Shown here one piece after another: positions 1 to 5,836 of a stretch of 7,089 nucleotides of DNA (positions are counted from its first letter, which is position 1; each line of letters starts with the position of its first letter). Below the pieces are notes generated by a model, which was not told the DNA's origin, made no database searches, and saw only the letters and a list, made by a program, of their open reading frames with translations. Position numbers and translations under genes: made by a program. Source of the DNA: Methanoregula sp. (GTDB lineage Archaea > Halobacteriota > Methanomicrobia > Methanomicrobiales > Methanospirillaceae); contig JAQTSH010000081.1 in assembly GCA_028711405.1 (NCBI GenBank), positions 1 through 7,089 on the forward strand, given 5' to 3'.

Positions 1-47
1 TTGCCGATACCTCCCTTTCCGTACAGGGCGATCTGTTTCATCACCAT
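1..47 (-). CDS. NifH/CfbC-family iron-protein ATPase, N-terminal start only (partial)
   Basis: Only the first 15 codons and two bases of the next are in the window; the rest lies off the left edge. The reading is MVM followed by KQIALYGKGGIG, and the next codon begins AA, consistent with the lysine of GKGGIGK. That is the Walker A (P-loop) signature of the nitrogenase iron-protein superfamily: homodimeric [4Fe-4S] ATPases that pass electrons to a partner. In methanogens the candidates are NifH itself, the coenzyme F430 biosynthesis reductase component CfbC, or an uncharacterised NifH homologue; the visible part cannot separate them. The start is open: ATG at 47, ATG at 41 (giving the usual MKQIA beginning), or TTG at 62. 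A GGAG-type ribosome site at 75-78 lies 12 bases from the TTG but too far from both ATGs. Confidence 0.75.
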   Translation of the reverse strand, partial: MVMKQIALYGKGGIG

Positions 48-60
48 ACGTTGGTACGGC

Positions 61-70
61 AATTTATATT
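61..70 (-). promoter_or_regulatory. Possible TATA box of the NifH-like gene
   Basis: The minus strand reads AATATAAATT here, the most AT-rich element between trkH and the NifH-like start. An archaeal TATA centred near 65 would place transcription start about 24-28 bases on, near 38-41, on top of the candidate ATGs. This would imply a leaderless or nearly leaderless message. The match is approximate and there is no independent support. Confidence 0.3.
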
Positions 71-135
71 AGATCTCCTGAAGTTAACAAAAGTACACTT
101 GAGTTAAGCAGACGCCAGCGCACGGGCGGGCAGCA

Positions 136-1596
136 CTAATCGGGTCCGCGGAACAACGCGACAAAGAGCATGATGACCGGGATCACTTCCAGTCTCCCGA
201 TCCACATGACGAGGATGACAATCCATTTCGAGATAAATGGCATATCCGGGGAGACATACCCGGTATTGATCCCGCAGGTCGAGAATGCAGAGACAATGGT
301 GAAGAAGACCTCGGTGATGGTAAACGTCGTGAGGTGGAACTGCATAACCGCAAGGGTGGCAACAAAGATAATGATAAACGAGAGGCAGATCACGAGCATG
401 TTCTTCGCCGTCTCGAGCTCTGCGGTCGCACGCGGGATCACCTTGCCTTCGCTCCGGAACGGGACAAGGATCTTCCCGCTCACGAAGAGACGGTGGAACC
501 ACCAGACGAGCGCCCGGTACGCAAGGGCGATACGTTTGAGTTTGATCCCACCGGCAGTACTCCCGGATGCCCCGCCGATAAAGACGAGCATCATCAGAAA
601 GAGGAGGGTGACGCTTGCCCAGGTATGAGGGTTTGCCACGACAAACCCGGTCGTCGTGAGCGCACTCACGGACATAAAGACCCCCTGCCGGAGGGCGGAA
701 AGATAGTCAAGGTTACTGAAAAAGACGAGATCATACGAGAGCACCGCAGTCCCGACGAGGAGGAGTGCGAAGAAAAGTTTCACCTGTTCGTCGCCGAACA
801 GGCTCCAGCGCCGGTTCGCTTTGATCAGGTAATACAACTTAAAAGGCAGCGCCCCGGCGATCATGATGGGGAGGAGAATCAGTTCGAGGAGGATGTTGTC
901 ATAATAGAGAATCCCCCCACTGTGGATGGTGAAACCCCCTGTCGAGATTGCCGAGAGCGCGAGGTTGACGGATTCCCAGAGGGAGAGCCCGGTAAAGAGG
1001 ATGAGCCCGATGGCGAAAAATGTGAGCAGCCCGTAAATCTGCCAGAGTTCCCGCCCGGTCGAGATCACGCCGGGCATCAGCGGTTCATTCCGGCTCTCGC
1101 TCCGGAAGATCCTCGACCGGAACAATCCGGTGCTGCTCGCCATCGCAATCGAGAATGCGATGATCCCGATCCCGCTGATCCACTGCATATATGACCGCCA
1201 GAAGAGCAGCGTGTGGGGGGCGGAGTCAAGAGAGCGCATCATGGTAAAAGCGGTGCCCGTCCACCCTGCCATGCCCTCAAAGACCGCATCCGTGAACCCC
1301 ATGTGCAACCCGAGCACAAACGGGATGCCGCAGATCATCGCGGACAAAAACCAGAACAGGGCAACTGAGCAGAGGGCGGTTGAGAGGCGCACCTCACGGG
1401 TGCTCCGCGGGATCTGTTTGAAGAGGAACCCGAAACAAAAAAAGACGATCGGGACGGATGCCATCGGCACCAGCATGTTCCATTCTGAGAAGATCACAGC
1501 GACGAGGAGGGGGATACAGGTGATCGGGGCGACGAACGAAAAGATCTCTCCGATGTCTGCCGTAATCGTGGCGAGATACCCAATCCGGTGCATCAC
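136..1596 (-). CDS. trkH: TrkH/KtrB-type cation (K+) channel subunit
   Basis: This is an integral membrane subunit of the Trk/Ktr potassium uptake family, which normally works with a cytoplasmic nucleotide-binding RCK partner (TrkA), not encoded in this window. The 486 residues match full-length TrkH (about 480-500). All four pore-loop signatures are visible: GWTGTAFTM near residues 111-119, ISTGGF at 217-222, LTTTGF at 313-318 and FSTCGINTG at 438-446. The family motif GGASGSTAGGIKLKR occupies 341-355 and a typical last helix with IGRLEVIPV ends the protein. In the first loop the filter glycine (E. coli TTTG) aligns with alanine 116, which could alter ion selectivity. The start is GTG at 1596 or ATG at 1593. 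Neither has a Shine-Dalgarno sequence; the leader reads CCTCCT, the opposite of one. The gene follows fprA1 after 230 bases and is probably transcribed separately. Confidence 0.95.
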   Translation of the reverse strand: MMHRIGYLATITADIGEIFSFVAPITCIPLLVAVIFSEWNMLVPMASVPIVFFCFGFLFKQIPRSTREVRLSTALCSVALFWFLSAMICGIPFVLGLHMGFTDAVFEGMAGWTGTAFTMMRSLDSAPHTLLFWRSYMQWISGIGIIAFSIAMASSTGLFRSRIFRSESRNEPLMPGVISTGRELWQIYGLLTFFAIGLILFTGLSLWESVNLALSAISTGGFTIHSGGILYYDNILLELILLPIMIAGALPFKLYYLIKANRRWSLFGDEQVKLFFALLLVGTAVLSYDLVFFSNLDYLSALRQGVFMSVSALTTTGFVVANPHTWASVTLLFLMMLVFIGGASGSTAGGIKLKRIALAYRALVWWFHRLFVSGKILVPFRSEGKVIPRATAELETAKNMLVICLSFIIIFVATLAVMQFHLTTFTITEVFFTIVSAFSTCGINTGYVSPDMPFISKWIVILVMWIGRLEVIPVIMLFVALFRGPD

Positions 1597-1616
1597 TAGG
1601 AGGTTACCGCTTGGGC

Positions 1617-1631
1617 TCTATTAGCGTTTGC
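1617..1631 (-). promoter_or_regulatory. Possible BRE/TATA element of trkH
   Basis: Read on the minus strand, GCAAACG (1625-1631) followed by CTAATAGA (1617-1624) resembles an archaeal BRE plus a weak TATA box. The spacing would put transcription start near 1594-1595, at the trkH start codon, which fits the lack of a ribosome binding site there (leaderless message). The rest of the gap from 1632 to about 1753 shows nothing I can support. Confidence 0.25.
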
Positions 1632-1753
1632 CAACCGGACAGGTGCGGAGTACCGGCTCTTTCTTTCAGTTCTTCCGGAGATCGTGGAACGGGTTTTGCC
1701 CGGCTGATCCCCTCACCACGTCGAACGCCATCTGCCAACTCCCTCTGTTCATG

Positions 1754-1788
1754 AAAAAGTATCCGGGCATATCATTGCCCAGAAAAAA
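1754..1788 (-). terminator. Transcription terminator after fprA1
   Basis: About 40 bases past the fprA1 stop, the minus strand has six T residues (1783-1788), then a 5-bp hairpin GGGCA-N6-TGCCC (1765-1780), then five T residues (1754-1758). T-tracts alone terminate archaeal RNA polymerase; the hairpin adds weight. It separates fprA1 from trkH. Confidence 0.6.
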
Positions 1789-1826
1789 GGTACGGTGTTG
1801 TGCCGTGAGCCGGGGACACGCCGGTA

Positions 1827-3044
1827 TTATCCGGTAATCCGCGCAGCCATTGTTTTACCGGCATCGAATGCCTTCTCAAGTTCGACCCCGTCAGGAACAT
1901 ACAGGACTTCCTGCGACCCGATAACGGTAAACCCAGCGGTTTTCAGCTCGTCAGCTACGATTTTCACCGCACCCCCTTTGCCCCCCATGGAGCCAAACGT
2001 CATCGCAAAACGCTCACCGGTCCGGTTGAAGTGAAGCCCTTTGAGATAGTAAAGAAGGTCCCCGATACTCGGGTAGGGCATATCGTTGATGGTCGGGACA
2101 CCGACCATGATCGCTTTTGAGTCCAGGATGTGCTTGACAATCTCGGACCGTTCGTCCTCGTGCAGGTTGAAGAGTTTCACATCACATCCCCCGGCAATGA
2201 CTCCCTCGGCAAGCTCATGGGCGAGCATCTTCGTGGAACCATGCATCGTGTCGTAGATGATCGTCACTTTGTTCTTCCGGGCTGAACCGGATGCCCAGCC
2301 AATATAGGCTCCGAGAACTGTGCCCGGGTTGGTCCAGATCTGACCATGTGCCGGTGCGATCATCTTTACTTTCTCGATCAAACCAAGACCGGTCAGCTCC
2401 TCGGCTTTCTTTAAGAACAACGGCGTCAGAGGAACGATCAGGTTGGCATAAAACTTCTGTGTTGCATCCATCAGGATATGCCCGGGAATATCAGTGTCGA
2501 GACGCTGTGCACAGCAGAGATGCTGACCAAATGCATCGTTCGGGAAGAGGATCCCCTGTTCAGCATAGAGCGTGAACATTGAGTCAGGCCAGTGGAGCAG
2601 TGGTGCCTGGACAAATGCGAGTGTCTTGCCCCCGAGGTCAAGGGTTTCACCGGTCTTCACGTGGTGGAAATCTGCCCCGGATAGTGCCGGGAAATGCCGG
2701 AGAAGCCCCTTCTCGGCAACTTCGGTACAATAGATCGGTGCTTTCGGGTATTTTTTGTGGATCTCGACCAGGGCGCCGGAGTGATCCTTCTCGACATGGT
2801 TCTGGACAATGATGTCGATCTGCTCGCTCTTTTTTTCCTTTGCGAAGGCATCAGCAATGCGAGCCCACATCTGTGCGGAGTGACCGGGATACACGTTGTC
2901 GATAAGTGCCGTCTTCTTGCCAAAGACAAGATAACAGTTGTAGGATGTTCCATCAAGGGTGTATCCGTGGTAGCTCCTGAGGTCCCAGTCCAATGACCCG
3001 ACCCAGTATACGCCGTCAGTAATCTTGTAGGATTCTGCTTTCAT
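1827..3044 (-). CDS. fprA: F420H2 oxidase, A-type flavodiiron protein FprA (methanogen type)
   Basis: A cytoplasmic flavodiiron protein that in methanogens reduces O2 to water with reduced coenzyme F420 (2 F420H2 + O2 gives 2 F420 + 2 H2O). From ATG 3044 it has 405 residues, a normal family length. The N-terminal metallo-beta-lactamase-like domain (about 1-255) carries a complete diiron site: H83-x-E85-x-D87-H88, H151 (LLHWPD), D170 (PNDAFG) and H233 (PAHG). The C-terminal flavodoxin domain (about 258-405) has FMN loops TMHGSTK (266-272), PTINDMPYP and GSMGGKGG. The opening YWVGSLDWDLRSYHGYT and the VEKDHSG/NDAFGQH pattern are like methanogen F420H2 oxidases rather than bacterial rubredoxin:oxygen oxidases. 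GTG at 3053 is also in frame, but ATG 3044 gives the usual start and has GTGAT (3049-3053) four bases upstream as ribosome site. It is divergent from msvR and shares its operator, so redox control is expected. Confidence 0.93.
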   Translation of the reverse strand: MKAESYKITDGVYWVGSLDWDLRSYHGYTLDGTSYNCYLVFGKKTALIDNVYPGHSAQMWARIADAFAKEKKSEQIDIIVQNHVEKDHSGALVEIHKKYPKAPIYCTEVAEKGLLRHFPALSGADFHHVKTGETLDLGGKTLAFVQAPLLHWPDSMFTLYAEQGILFPNDAFGQHLCCAQRLDTDIPGHILMDATQKFYANLIVPLTPLFLKKAEELTGLGLIEKVKMIAPAHGQIWTNPGTVLGAYIGWASGSARKNKVTIIYDTMHGSTKMLAHELAEGVIAGGCDVKLFNLHEDERSEIVKHILDSKAIMVGVPTINDMPYPSIGDLLYYLKGLHFNRTGERFAMTFGSMGGKGGAVKIVADELKTAGFTVIGSQEVLYVPDGVELEKAFDAGKTMAARITG

Positions 3045-3057
3045 TGCAATCACATCG

Positions 3058-3073
3058 TTCGTAATTATACGAA
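3058..3073. promoter_or_regulatory. MsvR operator box, perfect inverted repeat
   Basis: TTCGTA (3058-3063), spacer ATTA, TACGAA (3068-3073): a perfect 6-4-6 inverted repeat. As I recall, it matches exactly the TTCGTA-N4-TACGAA motif described for MsvR of Methanothermobacter and Methanosarcina, found upstream of msvR genes. It begins 14 bases before the fprA1 ATG and ends 53 bases before the preferred msvR start, so a bound dimer could block fprA1 transcription. Confidence 0.85.
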
Positions 3074-3113
3074 TGTTCTATTGTATGCGAACAATCTTTA
3101 AGAACATTGCGAA
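3074..3113. promoter_or_regulatory. Extra MsvR-like half-sites and second inverted repeat
   Basis: Beyond the perfect box, the arm TACGAA (3068-3073) recurs as TGCGAA at 3086-3091 and 3108-3113, in the same orientation and spaced 18 and 22 bases apart. TGTTC (3074-3078) and GAACA (3089-3093) form another inverted repeat with a 10-base spacer, and GAACA occurs again at 3102-3106. The clustering suggests several bound dimers or oligomers, but these are weaker sites and binding is inferred. Confidence 0.45.
3095..3103. promoter_or_regulatory. Candidate shared TATA region for fprA1 and msvR
   Basis: TCTTTAAGA is nearly symmetric and could act as a weak TATA box on either strand. On the minus strand it would start transcription near 3072, giving fprA1 a leader of about 28 bases with the MsvR box at its 5' end. 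On the plus strand it would start near 3125, next to msvR ATG 3127. An alternative for fprA1 is TATAAT within the MsvR box on the minus strand (3064-3069). These are positional inferences only. Confidence 0.3.
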
Positions 3114-3126
3114 ACAGATGCAGTAT

Positions 3127-3915
3127 ATGGACTCCCGGAGTGAATCGGAAACCGACATGCACGATGGCGATATCCGGCTCTTCTCCACCCGCAATACCGT
3201 TGTTGCCATAGACAGCCCGATAAAACTCAGGATCCTCTCACTGGTAAGCGAAAAGCCACAGTTGTTCGACCGGATCGTGGAAGAGACCCGGAAAGCCAAG
3301 TCAACGATATCGGTTCATCTGCGGGATCTCGAACGCGCCGGGCTGATCAGTATACAACCGGATCGTGAGGACAGTCGGCGGCGCCTCATTGCCCTGACAT
3401 CCGACACTATCGGACGGCTGACGAATGCTGATCGCGATGCCCGGTTACCTGCCCATATCACCCGCAGGTTGGCAGCAGACCTGTCGTTTGATGATGATGA
3501 TCTGGTCTCCTTCTTCCGGTACTGCGTACGGGTCTTCCGTACCCAGGCGATGACCATGGGGATCAATCTCGATCCGGTTCTGGAAAAGACCGGCGCGGAG
3601 GTAGGGCGGATACTTGCCCCACGGGTCGCGGGTCGGACTGTGGAGGAGCTCGTTTTCCGGATGGATACGTTCTGGCAGGCACATGGTCTCGGGAAGATCA
3701 CGCTTACCAACACGTTACCTCTCACTCTCGAGGTCCGCGGATGCTTTGAGTGCGAGGATCTTCCGGTGACCGGGCATAGTGCCTGCGCATTCGATCGCGG
3801 TGTCCTCGGATCAGTCTTCTCCTTTCATCTGCATTCCGAAGTTACCGTTGTGGAAGAGCGATGCTATTCTGCGGGAGACGACCGGTGTATCTTTATAATA
3901 ACCGCCCGTTCCTGA
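3127..3915 (+). CDS. msvR: MsvR-type redox-sensing transcription regulator (ArsR-like wHTH + V4R)
   Basis: This is a methanogen-specific regulator whose DNA binding responds to thiol redox state; characterised homologues control themselves and, in Methanothermobacter, a divergent flavodiiron operon. From ATG 3127 it has 262 residues. Residues about 30-91 form an ArsR-like winged helix (SPIKLRILSLVSEKP, then STISVHLRDLERAGLI and a basic wing DSRRRLIAL). A helical linker follows, and the C-terminus (about 200-259) is a V4R domain with CFEC (C206, C209), C220, C246 and C254; the C-x-x-A-G-D-x-x-C pattern is typical. C133 lies in the linker. The start is uncertain: ATG at 3073 and 3085 are in frame but overlap the operator and candidate TATA; ATG 3157 would also keep both domains. 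No start has a strong ribosome site. The neighbouring fprA1 and the exact operator box support the identity. I see no T-rich terminator on this strand after the stop. Confidence 0.92.
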   Translation: MDSRSESETDMHDGDIRLFSTRNTVVAIDSPIKLRILSLVSEKPQLFDRIVEETRKAKSTISVHLRDLERAGLISIQPDREDSRRRLIALTSDTIGRLTNADRDARLPAHITRRLAADLSFDDDDLVSFFRYCVRVFRTQAMTMGINLDPVLEKTGAEVGRILAPRVAGRTVEELVFRMDTFWQAHGLGKITLTNTLPLTLEVRGCFECEDLPVTGHSACAFDRGVLGSVFSFHLHSEVTVVEERCYSAGDDRCIFIITARS

Positions 3916-3988
3916 TTGACTGCCTGGAGATCTTACCTGAGCAGTTGGACTACCGGGGAACATGAGAGCGCCCGTGTAGCATACAGAC

Positions 3989-3996
3989 AAAAAAAA
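3989..3996 (-). terminator. T8 terminator of the rub-fprA2-dfx unit
   Basis: Eight consecutive T residues on the minus strand lie 16 bases beyond the dfx stop, in the gap between the converging msvR and dfx genes. A run of this length is a typical archaeal terminator; no hairpin is needed. Nothing else is recognisable in the 97-base gap. Confidence 0.65.
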
Positions 3997-4012
3997 TGGG
4001 ATAGTACGGCGA

Positions 4013-4393
4013 TCAAGCCGTGTTCGTCCAGAGCCCGTGGACATTGCAGTAAATCCGGACTTTTACCTTGGTATCAGCCAGCGGGAACGTGGCTTCCGGT
4101 TTCTCGCCGGGCAAAAACCCTTTAACAAACAGGCGTTCCCCGGATCTGACCTCCACCCATTCGATGTAGTGCTTCTCCTCCATCGGGTGCGGGATAGAAC
4201 CCACCTTCACGATGATCCCCTCTGTGGTCTTTTCGACCACCGGGACGTGTTTCTCCTTCCCCGCATCCGCAGTCTTCTCAGTTTGGAGTACCATCGGTTG
4301 CCCGCAGCAGACCAATGTGCCTCCCGACGCATGGACAACTTTTGTGATGTTTCCGCAGACACTGCACTTGTAAATTTCAAACAGTTTGGTCAT
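4013..4393 (-). CDS. dfx: Desulfoferrodoxin, two-iron superoxide reductase (2Fe-SOR)
   Basis: A cytoplasmic enzyme that reduces superoxide to hydrogen peroxide without making O2, usually with rubredoxin as electron donor. At 126 residues it is a standard two-centre desulfoferrodoxin. The N-terminal desulforedoxin domain binds a Fe(Cys)4 centre through C10-x-x-C13 and C29-C30. The C-terminal catalytic domain has the full square-pyramidal Fe(His)4Cys site: H49 (EKHVP), H69 and H75 (HPMEEKHYIEW), C116 and H119 (YCNVHGLW). The adjacent E47-K48, important for catalysis, is present, so an active enzyme is predicted. It is the last gene of a unit with fprA2, 14 bases behind its stop. A GGAG ribosome site (GGAGATGG in the AAACGGAGATGGATAC leader) lies 8 bases before ATG 4393 and ends the fprA2-dfx junction, so the two are probably cotranscribed. 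Confidence 0.96.
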   Translation of the reverse strand: MTKLFEIYKCSVCGNITKVVHASGGTLVCCGQPMVLQTEKTADAGKEKHVPVVEKTTEGIIVKVGSIPHPMEEKHYIEWVEVRSGERLFVKGFLPGEKPEATFPLADTKVKVRIYCNVHGLWTNTA

Positions 4394-4407
4394 GTATCCA
4401 TCTCCGT

Positions 4408-5592
4408 TTATGTGATGTTCAGTTCCTTGTGCTTCTGTACGATATCATCGGCGAGCCGGTCGAGCGCTTTTGTCGTCGCCTCATCCGGGAGCCCTTTTAC
4501 TATCACCGGCTCAAGCAGCTCGACCTTCACATGATCGAGCATCTTTGCGATCGTCTCAACGGCTTTCCCGCCCCAGCCATAGGAACCGATTACCGAAGCA
4601 AACCGGCACTTGGGCTTGAGCATGTTTGCAAGATAGGTCGCGTAGACCACCTGCGGGTGCGGACCGAAGAGCACCGTGGGAGTACCGATCACGACCGTCG
4701 CCGGATCGACCAGCGCTTTCGCCAGTTCCCCGATATCGGTCCTGGTAAGATTGAACGGTCTGACCGTGACCCCCCGCGCAATCAGTGCCTCCGTCAGGTG
4801 CTCCACCATCTTTTCGGTGCTGCCATGCATCGAAACATACGGGATGACAACCTCATTTTTCACCGTGTCCGAGACCCAATCCGCATAGGCATCGAGGATA
4901 AACGAGGGGTTACGGTGGATCGGTCCATGGCTCGGTGCGATCAGCGAGAGCGGCAGACTTTTGATCCGTTCCAGGTGCCCTTTGATGCTCCCCCGGAACG
5001 GCATCATGATCTCAGCGTAATACCGTTTCGCTGACTGGTACGCGGCGGCTTCATCGGTGATGAAGAGATCGCTTGTCGCCAGGTGGAACCCGAACAGGTC
5101 ACAGGAGAAGAGGATCCGGTCCTCGCGCAGGTACGTGACCTGGGTCTCGGGCCAGTGTGTCCACGGCGTCAGGAAGAATTCGAGCGTCCGGTCGCCGAGC
5201 GAGAGGGTCTCGCCATCCCGGATGACCTTGAACGCCTCCGGCGGACAATGGAGGAGCGCAGTCAGCAGATCCCGGCACTTCTCGTTCGTCACCACCACAG
5301 CATCCGGGAAGAACTCAAGGATCATCGGGAGCGTCCCGGAGTGGTCCTGCTCCGCATGATTGATGATGACATAATCGATCCGGTCGATGCCCAGTTTCAC
5401 CAGGTTTGAGACCAGTTCGAACTCCTTTGTCGGATCGACGGTATCGATGAGCGCGGTCTTCTCGCTGCCCCGAACCAGGTAGGAATTGTAACTGGTGCCT
5501 TCCGGTAGCGGGATCAGTTCGTCAAAGATCCGCCGGTCGAAGTCGAGGGCACCAACCCAGAAGATGCCGGGTGCCAGTTCCCGTGAGACCAT
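4408..5592 (-). CDS. fprA: Second flavodiiron protein, rubredoxin:oxygen (or NO) oxidoreductase-like
   Basis: A 394-residue A-type flavodiiron protein that reduces O2 to water, or NO to N2O in some members. The diiron ligands are complete: H79-x-E81-x-D83-H84 (NHAEQDHSG), H146 (THWPET), D165 (SCDLFG) and H222 (PSHG). The flavodoxin domain from about 247 has the FMN loop SMHGSTEK (254-261), GTPTVLFGPHP and GSYGWGGKA. The AEQDHSG, THWPET and DLFGFH variants resemble bacterial rubredoxin:oxygen oxidoreductases and differ from the methanogen F420H2 oxidase encoded at 1827-3044, so it is probably a distinct paralogue with a different electron donor. It follows rubredoxin by 12 bases; GGAGTGATGGTGG spanning the rubredoxin stop supplies the ribosome site and suggests translational coupling. 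Dfx follows 14 bases after its stop. Whether O2 or NO is the real substrate cannot be read from sequence. Confidence 0.94.
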   Translation of the reverse strand: MVSRELAPGIFWVGALDFDRRIFDELIPLPEGTSYNSYLVRGSEKTALIDTVDPTKEFELVSNLVKLGIDRIDYVIINHAEQDHSGTLPMILEFFPDAVVVTNEKCRDLLTALLHCPPEAFKVIRDGETLSLGDRTLEFFLTPWTHWPETQVTYLREDRILFSCDLFGFHLATSDLFITDEAAAYQSAKRYYAEIMMPFRGSIKGHLERIKSLPLSLIAPSHGPIHRNPSFILDAYADWVSDTVKNEVVIPYVSMHGSTEKMVEHLTEALIARGVTVRPFNLTRTDIGELAKALVDPATVVIGTPTVLFGPHPQVVYATYLANMLKPKCRFASVIGSYGWGGKAVETIAKMLDHVKVELLEPVIVKGLPDEATTKALDRLADDIVQKHKELNIT

Positions 5593-5604
5593 CGCCCGCC
5601 ACCA

Positions 5605-5763
5605 TCACTCCCGAAGGAATTTGTCTTTTTTTGCACCGCAGACCGGGCATTCCCAGTCGGCAGGAAGTGACGCGAATGCCAGCCCGGGCTTGATATCCTG
5701 GATGGCTTCTCCTTTCTCCGGGTCATAGATATGCCCGCAGATTTGACATACGAACCTTTCCAT
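5605..5763 (-). CDS. rub: Rubredoxin
   Basis: A small cytoplasmic one-electron carrier of 52 residues, the usual rubredoxin length. Both knuckles are present: C6-Q-I-C9-G near the start and C39-P-V-C42-G near the end, with the family's Y13-D-P, GLAFASLP and DWECP segments, forming a Fe(Cys)4 site. ATG 5763 is preceded by GAGGAGTG (about 5770-5777) eight bases away, a good ribosome site. It opens the rub-fprA2-dfx unit, with 12 bases to fprA2. The likely role is to feed electrons to the flavodiiron protein and to superoxide reductase, as in sulfate reducers and Moorella (family knowledge; partnership here inferred). The reductase that charges it is not in the window. Confidence 0.97.
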   Translation of the reverse strand: MERFVCQICGHIYDPEKGEAIQDIKPGLAFASLPADWECPVCGAKKDKFLRE

Positions 5764-5775
5764 GTAGGACACTCC

Positions 5776-5791
5776 TCATCAGTTCTGATGA
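5776..5791. promoter_or_regulatory. Perfect inverted repeat in the rubredoxin leader
   Basis: TCATCAG-TT-CTGATGA has two perfect 7-base arms and a 2-base spacer. On the minus strand it lies just upstream of, and overlaps by two bases, the GAGGAG ribosome site of rub. It does not match the MsvR box. It could be an operator at the transcription start, or in RNA a hairpin beside the ribosome site; the 2-base loop favours a DNA site. Confidence 0.5.
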
Positions 5792-5812
5792 TAGTGAGTA
5801 GCATAAGGAACT

Positions 5813-5826
5813 GAATAATGGTTTCG
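5813..5826 (-). promoter_or_regulatory. Candidate BRE/TATA promoter of rub-fprA2-dfx
   Basis: On the minus strand CGAAAC (5821-5826) followed by CATTATTC (5813-5820) resembles a BRE plus TATA box within the 73-base gap after the TauE-like gene. Start would fall near 5790, giving a leader of about 27 bases and placing the inverted repeat 5776-5791 at the start site. Transcription read-through from the upstream gene is also possible. Confidence 0.4.
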
Positions 5827-5836
5827 GTACTGCCAA

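Noticed and set aside
334..1194. Long plus-strand open frame of 286 codons
   Set aside because: It is antisense to trkH, and its product is an improbable run of D, E, R, H, P and G without domains; the minus strand encodes an unmistakable TrkH.
1598..1751. AGGAGG on the plus strand followed by TTG at 1611 and about 46 open codons
   Set aside because: The spacing looks attractive, but the product is Ser/Arg/Pro-rich with no family resemblance, and it lies in the promoter region of trkH.
1666..1752. Small minus-strand ORF of 28 codons (ATG 1752, or ATG 1731 after a GGGAG) between fprA1 and trkH
   Set aside because: No recognisable product, weak ribosome site and it begins inside the terminator region; a random ORF of this size is expected.
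3073..3126. Extending MsvR to ATG 3073 (280 residues)
   Set aside because: This start lies inside the MsvR box itself, upstream of the candidate TATA, and adds 18 residues with no domain role; ATG 3127 is preferred but not proven.
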